A DNA stretch of 64,000 nucleotides, taken from positions 105,517,469 through 105,581,468 of the forward strand of contig NC_134574.1 in assembly GCF_050947875.1 (NCBI RefSeq), in the 5' to 3' direction. A program made the position numbers and the translations under genes. The notes below the pieces were generated by a model. The model ran no database searches, was not told the origin of the DNA, and worked only from the letters and a program-made list of their open reading frames with translations. This stretch comes from Dermacentor variabilis (taxonomy: Eukaryota > Arthropoda > Arachnida > Ixodida > Ixodidae). Each line of letters opens with the position of its first letter. Within the stretch, counting starts at the first letter, position 1. Of the stretch, positions 44,276 through 57,129 are shown piece by piece.

Positions 44276-45573
44276 AAGCTCGATATTCAAAAGCATTCTT
44301 CGTCCGGCTACGCCGAAGAGCAGATCGTTTGTTGATTTTTCTATTTAATAAGCGACCAACAGACATCGGTAAACGTATTTAACTGTACTGAAATATTTGT
44401 GAAACTTACAATTTTTTTGGTGAGCAGAAAGCTGGTTCTCTACGTCACGCCACAAGGATATCGTTCATTTCAGGTGATGTTTTTACCTGCACACAGAAAT
44501 GTCACTCAGACAAAGCACGCTTTACAGGAGCAATCGCTAAGTCTGGATTCGAACAAGTGAGAACTGTTAGCCCAGATGACCCAATTTAAGAACGACCTGT
44601 TGCAAACCGGCTTTAATCATTGAAATATTTATCGATATTTTTTCAAACCCGTTATCTGTGGCTCTACTCCACCAATAAAGAATCCAAAAGAGCACGTTCA
44701 GGGCACTGTGGTCTTAGAAATTTTCTGCACCCAAAAGGGACGCTATTCTGGTTAACTTCCCTGCCTTCTGCTTTTCTCTTTCCTTCTTTCTTTCCTTCGT
44801 GCGAATTAAAAGTGTAACATACAGAACGCGTAATTTGAATTCCCATGCTTCTAGTCTTCGTCTTCATTGCCTTCTTGACGATGTAAATGTAAAACACTCA
44901 ATCATTTTAATGCTTTCAGCCATTCCTTTCCAAAGTTTGCTTCAAATTGCTACACATAAACAAACCTTCCAATTTGGTCCTTCTGAGCTACCCCTGGTCG
45001 TCTATTCAAGCTTTCTCATTATCATCATCGCATTACAGCCACTTGGAAGTGTGAGGATTATACACTGAAGTGACTTGCCTGAGTGCAGCGGAGTGTGCTG
45101 TTGGCAGCTGCTCGTGACCTTTTAGTGCAGGCAAGTTCTGAGACCATAGTGCCCTGAACACGCTCTTTTGGATTCATTATTGGTAGAATAATGTCACAGA
45201 CAACGGGTTTGAAAAAACTATAAATTTTTCATCGAGTGATGTTGGCTTGCAACAGGTCGTTTTCAAATTGGTTCATCTAGGCTACATTTTCTCACTTGTT
45301 CGAATCCAGATTTAGTGATTGCTCCTGTAAAGCGTGCTTTGTCTGAGTGGCACTTCTGTGCGTAGGTAAAAACATCACCGGAAATGAAAGATCTGGGTGG
45401 CGTGAAGTAGAGAACCGGCTTTCTGCTGACCAAAAAATCTTAAGTTCCACAAGTACTTCAGTACATCTACATACGTTTACCGGTGTCTATTGGTTAATTT
45501 TAAAAAGAAAAAACATACAAACAACCTGCTTTTCGGCGCAGCCGGACGAAACATGCTTTCGAATGTCGAGCTT
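44276..45573. mobile_element. Foldback element with arms of about 460 bp
   Basis: The left arm (44276-44741) and right arm (about 45116-45573) are long imperfect reverse complements. They share CGTCCGGCTACGCCGAA-type, TCTACGTCACGCCAC-type, CAGACAAAGCACGCTTTACA, GGAGCAATC and TCCAAAAGAGC, among others. The spacer of about 375 bases has no coding region. I saw no clear target-site duplication. It could be a foldback transposon or two copies of one repeat inverted. Confidence 0.85.
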
Positions 45574-48014
45574 AGAGCCATGAAAGCTATGCTAATAAGG
45601 CTCCCAACGTGCGATGGTCGCAACATCAAACGGAAAGAAGTTATAATCGGCTCAATAAGTAACATATTATTGTTCCCGTTCATTCATTCCACCGTTTTCT
45701 AAAGCGCGCATATGCTTGCCGGTCGAGTTCAATGATCCACTGGGGAAAATTTCTTACACACTTTAAGTTGTTTCATTAATTGGTATAGTTTCGAATCCCT
45801 ACACTCACAAGCGAGTGGAAGAACTTAGCTTTCTTCAACAACCCTTGAATATGACTTTGCTGGGAGATGCAGCTTAAGCGCCAGACTTCCAGCACCAAAC
45901 ATGAACAAGTGCTACGGTAAAAGAAATTTTAAAGGAGTGATCCAAAGTTCGAGGAAGAGTGTGAATTTGCCACAGTGAGAACGACATTTGCGGTGGTGAG
46001 ACAAATGCCTAGTTCATGTGGCGGCTGGTCAGAAATATAATGAGTACCACAAACTGACAACGCTCACAAATTAGACAGGGAGTTTTCGGGAGAACTTCGA
46101 TTTCTCGCCCGTGTTCGTTTTTTGTACTGAATGCGTTCTTGTGTGCCAATTCACTTCAATTTGTTAAACGAAAGCAGTCATAAATTCCTTGAGAAAAAAA
46201 GGTCACTCATTTGTAATTGTCTGCAAGGTCTGTAAGAAATTAAATGGAAAGTTCCAAGTAGATTGTGCTGTAATCTTTTGAAATTTTTATTAAACTGCAT
46301 TTACTGCATCAGTAGACTTATATCTTCTATGCCGACTATTTATTTCGCATTGAATACTGCACGAGCCAGCTCCACTAGTGCAATGTGGCGGTATTAATGT
46401 CTGTAACCATCCTTGTGCTCTCGCTTGCTTCAACCCATAAAGTCGCCGCAGGAAGAAGAACTGTAAATGCGCTACAAATCGCAACCCGTGAGATCAAACG
46501 GTATGAACATTGTTTCTCATGAAATGTCTTTGCGCCAAGTATATAAATTCATCATGACTGTTCCATACAAGTCCGTTTATAATCAGTTGCGTTCAGAGAA
46601 GTTCAATGGAGAAGCAGTCTATACCAATAATGCAAGTAGGTTTTGCATTAGCCATAGCCTATAGATAAAGCTTATTATATTAATATGCGTAATATCGTGC
46701 TCTTTCGGGTTTCTCGCATACCCTTGCATATAAAACCCTCGTGTTGCGCAGACAATTCTAAGACAGGCTTTCTTTCAATTTTGATTATTTGTGAATTTCT
46801 CATCATCTAAGTAATTGTTCTTTTTTCGTAATATTTACTCCCCGTTATCGTATAATGCAAAACATCTTCTTGCTCTCCTCTATGCTCTATGTACTCGTGC
46901 GTGCTATCTGTCCTCACTTTTACTTTGTCGCATTTGCAGTTTCATTGAGCTGTATTTGTTCTGAAATAGTTGTGCAAGAGCTCCCTTGAAGAGCGTCGCG
47001 TTTCAGGGCCTCATTTTGCTAATTACATTGCGAGTGTTCCATAGCTAAAAGATCTATGAATAAAATGTAGAAACACAGAAATATGTATTCGACGCGTATC
47101 AACTGATCATGACGCTACCTTACTGGAGGCTCGTGCTGTTATTGGTGTTATTCAACTCAACAAAGTCTCCATTGCTCTTCTCGAGGCATGGAACTTCCCA
47201 ACAGAGCACAGGCGCGAACTCTGTGGAACCGTCACCCATTAGCCAGCTTATGAAATTCCTACGCAATTGAGAGACATATTTGTGCGGTTTTTGTGCCAGC
47301 ACAAACAGCAATTATTATTGGGAGAGATCACGACTACGAAAAAACGGAATTCGTATTACGAGAAAAGAGCGTTAAGAATGCAAGTGAAACAGATACGTCG
47401 TATTATTTTGGCTATGAAACCAATAAAGTAAGTGTCACAGTATCTCATACGTTTTATGTTATATGTTTATGTTCGATCCGACGTAACCAGACATTTCTCA
47501 GCGTGGTTTTGAATGTGCGAAAAAAGCCTTCCGAGTTTTCCATGAAACGTTATTAGCTAATATTATCTTAAGGTTTATGAGATCTACAGCAGTTTGCACC
47601 TATTTTATTCGCAACAAAACACTTTTTCAATGCAACAGGCATCTACGGCTTTTGTTTAAGTTTTACCTTGTGTTCTTGTCCTTCTGAGGAGTTGGCCACA
47701 TGAGGTAGACATATGCTTCTTTAATCACGTAAGCCAGTAAGTTAACATTACGAAGTTATTAAAAAGATATACCAAACGTAGGAAATGGCCAGCCTGTCTG
47801 TGACTAATTTGACCACCTGATTATTACAGCAGCGACTATGAACTCATCAAAAATGTTATCAGGATTGTGACGTGCGATAGCAACGACCTGCGCATAAGAT
47901 CCGTCAGGAGGCAGTGCTGCTGCATAAATTTCCAGACATGTGATCGCCAACGTGCGCCACGTCAGTGAAAGCACTGGAATGTTTTAGTGTTCCATTTTTA
48001 GCAGAATTCGGTGT
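45574..48014. other. No gene seen; unassigned
   Basis: AT-rich. A plus-strand frame ending at 46664 has KFNGEAVYTNNA, resembling a minus-strand segment at 55.2 kb; see findings. No assignable gene. Confidence 0.4.
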
Positions 48015-48085
48015 ACGCGGCCGGAGTTAGATTTCGAGAGTATCTTTCTTTCCACTGAGCCACCACAGCGCCCTTTACTCTGACA
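48015..48085 (-). mobile_element. Possible SINE head fragment
   Basis: On the minus strand CGCTGTGGTGGCTCAGTGG followed further on by CTCCGGCCGCG resembles the tRNA-like head of the Ruka-like SINE. It is too short and diverged for certainty. Confidence 0.3.
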
Positions 48086-48504
48086 TAAAAGGCGGCCTGA
48101 GTTGCCTTCAGCGTCATCTCTGGGCAATAATGACACTCAAGAGACGCAACAATAGCCAGCCCTTTTAAGGTTTCTGGTCGTGCTTTTCAGGAACTGCGTA
48201 CTTTACAGACAGCGCGTGCGGTGCAACAAGAACGCCGCTGAAACAATGAAAGTGGACGCCGTATTGCCCAACGTACTACACGGAATGTTGAACTTTGTGA
48301 GGAGGCATGCGGTGCTTGCATACTTATTTCACATCGCGTGAACATGTTGCATACTTCGGGCCCTATACCTTGAAACTGTTCCATTGTGATGTTGTTTCAA
48401 TCTGCTGACTTGGAATTTACGAAACCTCCCGACGCAGACATCGGGCGGGCACCCGCAGCATTGTTTTAACGGGCCAATCAAATTCTCTAACTGTTTAGAG
48501 GAAT

Positions 48505-48667
48505 GCCAACAAACAAAAGTACCAAGGACAACATAGGGGAAATTACCAATTTAATCAAAGAAACGATAAATAATGGAAATGTAAGCGCACGAAAAACAAT
48601 TTGCTTCAGGTTGGGAACGATCCCACGTCCTCGCATTAGGCATGTGAGGCTCTACCATATTGAGCTA
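48505..48667 (-). mobile_element. Second tRNA-derived SINE family
   Basis: On the minus strand TATGGTAGAGCCTCACATGC (D-arm to anticodon-like) leads to GCGAGGACGTGGGATCGTTC, then the tail with TCCATTATTTATCGTTTCTT and CCCCTATGTTGTCCTTGG ending near 48505. The tRNA-like part has A- and B-box-like elements. Confidence 0.7.
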
Positions 48668-48705
48668 GCATGGCTCAATTGGTAGAGCATCGCACGCGTA
48701 ATGCT
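48668..48705 (+). mobile_element. SINE head, opposite orientation
   Basis: ATGGCTCAATTGGTAGAGCA followed by TCGCACGCGTAATGC is the tRNA-like head of the same family. It abuts the minus-strand copy head to head. The remainder of the unit is absent. Confidence 0.6.
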
Positions 48706-51700
48706 CACAGTGCTGCAACACCTTTTTTTCATGCTGAGTAGTACAATTTCTAAATTTGTCCTTCAGTTGTTCTTAATAGTGCCTATTGTTGGCAATATTT
48801 GAAACTTATTTGAAGTGTCAAGTTGCGTAGGCCATCCAAGAAGGCAACAAGGAGAAAGAAAGGCAACAAACAACTGCTCGCCTAATATGTACATGAATGT
48901 TTCCACTTCATTTGTGAAAAAAATTAGTTCGTTTACGGTACTGATATCCTCTCGTCGCCTTCAAATTTGTAGCTATATATCGCAACGCTCAGTTTCAATC
49001 TGTATTATTGAGTGCAGCAGATAAATTCCTGACAGAATGACACAGACGAGAAGAAACATATTGGAAGAACTGGATTTGCGACTTCTCTTTGCGGTTTTAT
49101 TCCCTGAACACCCACAATTAGGAATCTCGCATGGAAACGTTTGTCGTGCGTGTCAAACACTTTCAGCGGTAATTTTACGCGTCTTCTTTATATTGGGCAA
49201 CTGTTTTGAGATCATGCTTTTTTTTCCATCACCGGAAGGCTTAAAAACGAGGCTCTGGAAACAGGATATTATACAAGGAAAGTATGATGAGAGCAACCTC
49301 AATGAATTCAGTACTTGCATTAAACTAAAAGCCCATAGTTGTAAGGAGAATAAAACAATAAAGCGCAAATACACACGCACGATGTGTCGGAAGCTCCGGC
49401 TAATGGTGCGTAAATGCCATTTCGCTCACGGTTTCTTTTCTACAGCACTTCCGGCACATTTGTTACATATATCACAAGAGGACTTAATTGCGTTAATTTC
49501 TCAGCGCGACTTTTTCCTCGCCAAAACCCACAAATCACGATAGCAACGGGCCGGCTTGTTTCCACTTAATGACTTTCAGGGCGGCCCAGCGGACGTCCTC
49601 ACTAGAACGTGCACGGCGTCTCCAATCCTCTCTACGGCACGATGGGAACTGGTATTGAGTTGATTGAACGCGTGCAAACGAAATGCAATTGTTCAGTCAC
49701 AAAACCTATTCAAAAATTTATAAACGCCTTGTGGCTTTGGGAAGCCATAGCAAATTCAGCAATAAATTCAACTTATGACGGTAGCAGCGTCGGCTGACGA
49801 CGTTACCTTGCTGAAAGCTACAATTCAATGTTTTCACGCTGAAGGGGTAATTGGTTTCATTCTGTGCAATTTCGGTCTGTTTTTGCCACATTCGAATTCT
49901 TTTGTGGCGTGCAGCTCTTTTGGAATTTCGAGTGATTTCGATTGCGTATGTGCTACTCTGCATGTGCCCATTCTTCAGAAACACCAGAGAATTACTGCGC
50001 CGCTGTGACACAACGGTGACGAAGTCTTGAATGTATTTAGATGAGCGTCGTACTTCTCTGCTCATACACCTCTCGTCAACGTTCTTCCCTCGGCAAACAT
50101 CATGCATCACCTTCTTCCTCTTGACGCAAAGAACAAGGACAGTCAACGTAGCTGTGCGCGCGTCGTCCGCTACTTCAGCTGTCTCGCTAGCCGGAGCAAA
50201 CTATGCATCATTTTAGATTTAGACATCGCGTTGAATCAGCACGTATTTGGCGCTTATAAAACTTTCGTGAAAGAAACAACGAGGCACTCAGGCGGACCAG
50301 TAGCAAGGCTAGATCCGATGGAAACCGCCATCCTCTTCGCAATTCTATAAGCAAGAACGCGCAGTCTAATTACAAAGCACAAAGAAAGTGATCGTTGTAG
50401 CAGGCAAATATTTTATTCGCTCACCATCGCTATAAAGACAACACTCCTGGAAATTATTGCGAGAGAGAAAGAAGTAGAGAATTAGATAATTATGTGCTAC
50501 ACGACTTGTCGGAGGCACTCAAGAGTTCTACATCACGGTTTCTGATGTTTCAACATTGCGGCAACGTTGGGTGAGGAACGGCCGCATTCCGCAACGAAGA
50601 TTGCACGTACTACGCATAATCGTGTCCGCTCTATCACGTAGCCTTCAACACCGAGCAAGGCAGAAGAACTTAGTGGCTGTAGATAGGCTGGCTTCGGAGA
50701 CGTCCGGAATGTGACCGTAGGGAATGCCCGCGAACATGAGAAAAAGAAGAAAAAATACCCAGTCATAAACATAGGAGAATTGCCAGCAAGGCACGTGTGC
50801 TGTACGGTTACTGGAGAGAGGAAGCGCGCCAAGCCAATGTTCGTGGAATTTTCCCGGCGTTAAGCCTCTTGCGCCTAGACGTTAGCATAGGGAGAGGTGG
50901 AGTGGTTATCGGGTGAATATAATAGCTATCCTTGCTTATGGCTGCTTCCCAGTTATTCCGTGTACAATATTTTGATTGTGTCTGGTTGGCTCTCTGCCTC
51001 TCTCTCTCTTCTCTCTTCTTTTTTTACAACAATGATGTTAGCGGGAGTTCATCAAAGGTTTTCATGCGGTGGCGGTGAAGAGCGATGGCATGTAGAAACA
51101 TGCGCCGGATGTAACGGTGAGCATTGAGGTACCAAGCTCCGATAAAAATGAAGAATACGAAAATTCTTGGGTAAAGCGGAATAACTGCGCCGGATACAGT
51201 CAAGGTGGCATTTGCAATACCTCAGGTGGATTTCGGGGAATTGCAAAACGCATCCTTAGGACTTCCGAAAGCTCTGAGATTTCTCTCATACAGCTTCGTG
51301 GCCTTAGGCGCATGAGGTGTTCGTATTGAAATACATCTGCTAACGTGTTTTCTTTTGCCGGTGGGTTGAGAGCTGTGCTACGTACATGTTCTCACTTTTT
51401 TTCCCTCCCTGCGCAGCTGCAGACACGCACCAGGTGCTTCTTGTGCTGTTTTTGCAGTGTGCGAAACTTTACGAACGTCAGAAGGCTCTGCATAGAAGTA
51501 ATTCCTGGAAATGTAATGAGGTGTAATTTACGACTTAACACCCAATCACTCTTGTGGGAATCAAATCTCAAGCCCAATTCCGAAACCGACTTCTCGAAAT
51601 GAATTACCTAAAGGGGCCTACACTGACCCAAAAATAATGCCACCCAACGGCGTCCAAAGTTGTCCCATCGAAACATCCACTCCTATCCAGAGAGTGGACG

Positions 51701-54700
51701 CTAGCACCGACCTTCGATTGGAGTGGCCATTGTACTTCAAAGAAAGGCGGTGGCGTGATGAATGAGCAAACTTTTTACAGCCACGCGCTCTCGGTGTCTA
51801 TTCGAATGCGCTGGAGTAAAGGCGTCTTTCTCAAGCCTCTCGTCAGGGCAGGAATTGTCAAGGAGTAATATTGAAGCCTGGTGTGACCTTCAATCGAGAG
51901 GTGGCTCATTGTCATTCTCGAGAAAGTCACCAAACGGTATCAATTCTATGCCATTTCGTCAATAAGAAGGTACAAATACAGCTACGGCCCGTCTTCAGGG
52001 GCAATGCGAAGTGACGGAGTTGTCGCAGGACCCGTCGCAGGACCGAAGAATGGCTTCGACGATCCTCTGAACATTTTTCGCTGTAATATCACAGTTTCGC
52101 CTGAAGTACAAAGCACTGCCAGCAATAGCCTGCCACTTAAATATTACGTGAGCGAAAGTCTCGTACGTCTACGGACAGCATAACCTCCAACAAACGTTCG
52201 ATTCCTAACTAAATAGGCATAGTAGCGTTACATATGAAGGCAGTTCACTAAGTGACTGTGATAGCGCTTCCTGGAGGTGGTGGCCGCGAACACACACGGT
52301 CACAAAGTTGGCACGATCGCTGACAGCGGGGAGCGCACGAGATTGTCGCAAAGCGAACGCTGCGTGCGGCCGCTCACTTGTTTGCTGACGATGGTTTCTA
52401 CTGGCATCTCCTTCGAAACTGGACGACGACAAATGGTCGCCTAGCCCGCTCGAGAAGGTTTGATGACGTCAGCTCTTTCGTAATGACCGTTACAACTGTG
52501 CCACGGCTGCACGCGTCGCGTCTCCTGCAAAGATGGGCGCGCAGGGATAAAACATGCGTCCAAGCAGCCTTCTCCGTTTCTCCTTGCAGTTTAGCTTCTT
52601 TGACACGTGTATTATATCACGTGACCTCCTACAGATGGCGCGCGGGCCGCCTTGGTGGCGCATGCACCATCGAATCCGGGAATGCACGGCTCTGGCAGCG
52701 GCGGTGATTGCGCGACCGCGCGACGAGTGCCCGGCATAATTGCTATCTCAGTGAAGGCAAAAAAAAATGGAACATTCGTTGCTTAGCAACGTGATTTGAG
52801 ATACGCTTGAATACAGCTCGAAGCGTCATGCAAGCTTTCCTTTTGTAGTTTTGCGAAGCCTCGGAAACCGTCTCGGAAACGTCGCCACATGAGTGCCAGA
52901 AAAAAATCTTCCACGCTCTGGTGACGAAGGAAGTCTGGTTATTAGTGCATGTGGTAATGTCGTAAATGAACCTGCAAGTACAATGCAGGTAGTTAAGCCT
53001 AGGTTAGGAGCTCGGGGCTCTCCTTCGCAAGGGGTCTGTTGTTCAGGCGTCCTGGCACGGGCATGTTTACTTCCCAACACTAACGTCTTCGCCAGTTTAC
53101 TGAATACGTTTAAATATTTAACCCACGAAATGGCCCCGTTAGAGAGGAATGTAAACATTTCTTATTATGGCAATACAGAGCCTAAAATATGACGCTGCAG
53201 CCTTCATTTCCGAGATGTTAATGACTTCTCTTTCCTCGTTATACCCGAGTTGCTGAGGCCATAAACTTCTCCGCCTCCACACATTGCATGCATGTCTTAA
53301 CTGACAAAATACAGCCTCGTCGCATTTTCTTATGCAGGCCCGGAATATGGGTTATCGAAAGCACGAAGTAGCAAGTGGAATTACTTAGCGTGACCGTAGG
53401 CATGTCTACATAAAAGAATAATATTTTCTTGGCAACTGTCTTGATTCACCTTAAGACGTGGGTATAATTTGCTGAATGAGTCTTAGATAATCAGCTGATG
53501 CCCACTAGATTTTTTTTGTGTTAAAAGAGTAGGTACACAAACTGCACTGGGTGCGATTGATGGCCAAGGAAGCGAATACATTAAATTTTGTGAATGTCGA
53601 TGTGGTAAACTTTCTCTCCAGGTAATCAATCTGGTAAAGATTTGCGCAGTGCAAGGGCTGAAAAGTTCCGCTATGCTATTTTGACTCAGAGGCGGAAATG
53701 TATGGTATACAAGCATGAACCAGAACCGCTCCGACCAGCCTTTCACAATTAAGACTTTCAAGTGAGGCTTCGCCTAGCTAATGCGGCTTTTTCTTTCCTT
53801 TCCCTCTCTTTCGACTTCGTTCTTGAATAGCCACGGTCCCTCACTCCGACGTATGCCCTCTTCGCACGCACAATGGCGGCGGTTTGCCGTCTGCTGCTGG
53901 CGCTGTGGCATCGCTCGTTTGTTCCCGAGAGCAGACGACGCATTTTCCCCTGACCGCGTTTACCACACGTAGCCGGCTACGCTGCCATAGAAACCGACCG
54001 CTTTGCCGCTTTTCCTTCACGCATAGCCAGCACCGTACCGTTTCGGGAAGCTGGGAATGGCGTGAGCCGCTCTTCATTAGCGGACGCGCCAGAGCCGCCC
54101 GCAGAACGGATGCGGGGAGCAATTAAACCCCGCACCCAAAATTACCCGACCGGAAAGAGGGAGAGAAGGAGCGAAGGAATCTTCTGCTGACGCCAGTTTG
54201 CTTGTGGTCCCATAAAAGGCCTGCTTCTCGTTTCTTTTTCAGCGCCGACATATCTCTAAGAACACTGATCTTGCAAGCGACTCTCGGCATGCGATGCAGC
54301 ATCGGATGTGCGCTTCTTTGTGTTCCCTACCGTCCTGCGGAACATAAAATGATGGAAGTGAATAGTGAAAATACATACAGCGGACGTCATAAAGTGGGTG
54401 CTATTCTGCCACCACTCCTCAATTCATTTACTAATTATGCCTCGAAGTTTACGAGTTGCATTCACAGAAGCTGTGGCGCCCGTTTTATTTTGTTAGCTTT
54501 CTTTCGATTTGCATAGGATTCGTTCCACGCAATTTTGTCTCTCGACTCTCATCCACTTCTGCAGTCGTTTAGAACTCATTTGCAGACGGGCTCTTTCATG
54601 AACGCTATAAAAGGCATGTGTCTATAGGAACAAGATGTTTTTTTTTTTGTCTGAAAAATAACCCACTTGCCAAAAAGATTTCGTCCCGTCGGCAAATACG

Positions 54701-57129
54701 CAGCAATAGCTGTCAAGTACTAAAAAAGATATCCTGAACATTGAGCTGCTATTCGTTTGCGTGCCTTATGCCTAGAATGCCACGAATGAATTAACTTCGA
54801 GTTTCGGGCAATGCAGGATACGGTGGCCTTTTAGACTGCAGGGTTATAACTCTACCCTCCTAAAGGGTAACATAGTTATGGGCCCTTATATTGCACGAAT
54901 TCTTTGTGCTAAATTCTATTACATTTTTTTTATAATTGACCGTTCACGAAAGGCCTATTATGGTGGCAGGGCATTGACGGAATCATTGACGAAGCACGAA
55001 AAGAAGTAGCACTAGAGCAGAATATTTTTACGTTATCCCCGCCCTAATTTCCTCAATATGACTATACTAACCGCGTGTGATCTTTTTCTGTTAATATCAA
55101 GTAAAGAGACGGGGTGCTTTTTTTTGTACGATAAATGGGTGTAACAACTTTCCCTTTCCTGAATCCTTTGGCATTCGCATTCTCAGTGTACACGGCCTGA
55201 CCTGACATAAATTTGGTCCTATATAGGTGTGTTTCCAGACTGCGTTGAATACCATTAAATCCCTGCTTGGTGAGGTATATTTTATTGTTACCTTTTTTGC
55301 TCAAACAATAGGAATTGCTCGCTCAATAAACCCAAATTTCGGTCACTTTTTTTTGTTGGCGTCACCTTTTCAGTTCTCTCTGTATACCTAAAGGCTAATT
55401 AGGCGTTGCTCTCAAAGAAGTCCTCGAGCAAAGATATACGCAAGGAGAACTAGTTGCATTGAGTAACAAGCAGTTTTGCGTGGAGTGCCCGCGCGAAAAT
55501 CCATGTATGGATTCATATTCCGCCAACCAACGTTCAACAGACTACGCAGCGCGCTGCATTTGACGCGGTTCCCTCATATCGTGTGAGCGCCAACCTCGAC
55601 AGTGCGAAACGACGGTACCTGCCATTTACGGTCCTTCATATGTTATAACGAAAAGGTAAAACAGTAATGACGAGCGCCAGTTATGATAGCGAACCTATCG
55701 CCGATTAATCAAAAAGAAAAACGAAAGGTTTTCGGGTGCATGAGTGACGCGGGACCTGATTAAGATATAGCTAAGGTACCTATAGCACGAAGAGCTATAT
55801 CTTATTAGGCTATATATCCTTGCGAACGCATTTCATATTGCAAGCCCGCACTGTGCTTCAGTTATTAGATGTGGGGTGGGCACGGAACACGCAGCCACGC
55901 TGCCGCATAGCCTGTAAGCATGCAGGAGAAGCCAAGCGCCGTGTTCTGCACGCGTGTAATATCGTCGATGTCAAAAATACCTTGGCATAAGTTCTTTTTT
56001 TTCTGTTTATGTTGCACGTGTCCGTTTGCTCGCACTTATAAATTATGGAAAATGAGTTTCCCTTTGTCCTTAAGTAAAATTAGAGCGCACGATGGGAGGT
56101 TTGTTTGTTATTCTTTTATTTTCGGCTCCGTAATAGCGGCATACGAGTCGCTGAATTTGGGAATTGAAAAAAAATAAAGAAGGAAGCCGCAACTCGCAGA
56201 TATATGAACACGACGCAGTGAAAATGACGCACGAATCATAAGTTTTATCATCTATGGCATCGATCAGGTTTTCGTAGAGCCTCTGACGCAATGGTATTAG
56301 CCGGGCATCCATTTGGCTGTGCTATGTTTGCCTTTGCTTGTAATTTTAATCACGGAAGGAGTGACAAAAGTCACTGTTACAGTAAACCAGGTAGGAGGAT
56401 TTCTAAAAAAAAAATTACATGAGCGGTAGCTGAAAGAACACAAGAAGCTTTTATTTTACCGCCATTTCAGCTTTGCCGACTGAGTTAGGAGCTAAAAATG
56501 TATCGCGGATGCTTAAAAAATGCCGTTGGCTCAGTACGGAAAGAAGCGGTTTCTTGACAAGACTTTCGCTTACATGGTCTGCCATTTGCTCTGTTAGAGT
56601 AACACTGTCTGCGGTATGTACGCGGGCCTATGACAGTCCCGATTATTTAGATTATTTACTCGGAAGGGCTTCTTATTCATGCCGACATGATGAAGTCTCC
56701 TGCCTTGAATTTCTTTTTATGACGCTCCTCGTTATTGCTCGCTACTTTTCGCATACCAGCGCCTACAGTAAAGCGACTGTTAAGTTACTCTAAAGTTGGT
56801 CTAAATGAAAACCATCGAGTGAAAGAACCGATGAAACGGTGGGGCCACGTATAATGCAAGCCCTTTGTGGCGTCATGGGTCATATTGAAGTCCTAAAGAG
56901 AGGATACCCGAAATGCAAGTAGAAAGGGACGAGAAGGTGAGGCATAGCGCTGAACAATATAACGACGACTTGCGAAGAAAAAAAATTACCGACGATTACG
57001 TTACTTCCTAATGCGAAATTTGAGCGCAGCAAATAAGCTGTTTCACCTTTTCGATAGATTGAGGCAAAGAAATCGAGCAACACATGTATGCGCTATCACA
57101 GAATTTTTTTTTTATATTTCCCGTACTCC
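48706..57129. other. Long stretch without recognisable gene or repeat
   Basis: I see no host exon, RNA gene or named mobile element. A GC-richer, CpG-containing zone at about 53.78-54.13 kb could be regulatory, but there is no supporting gene. Open frames up to 168 codons (49037-49543) have no recognisable family. A short TA-rich hairpin lies near 55.76-55.81 kb. Confidence 0.45.

Noticed and set aside
48640..48710. Possible tRNA gene
   Set aside because: The acceptor and T arms are not complete on either strand; the pieces fit SINE heads instead.
49037..49543. 168-codon frame with a start codon
   Set aside because: No domain, no splice context, no conservation that can be seen, and composition like the surrounding AT-rich DNA.
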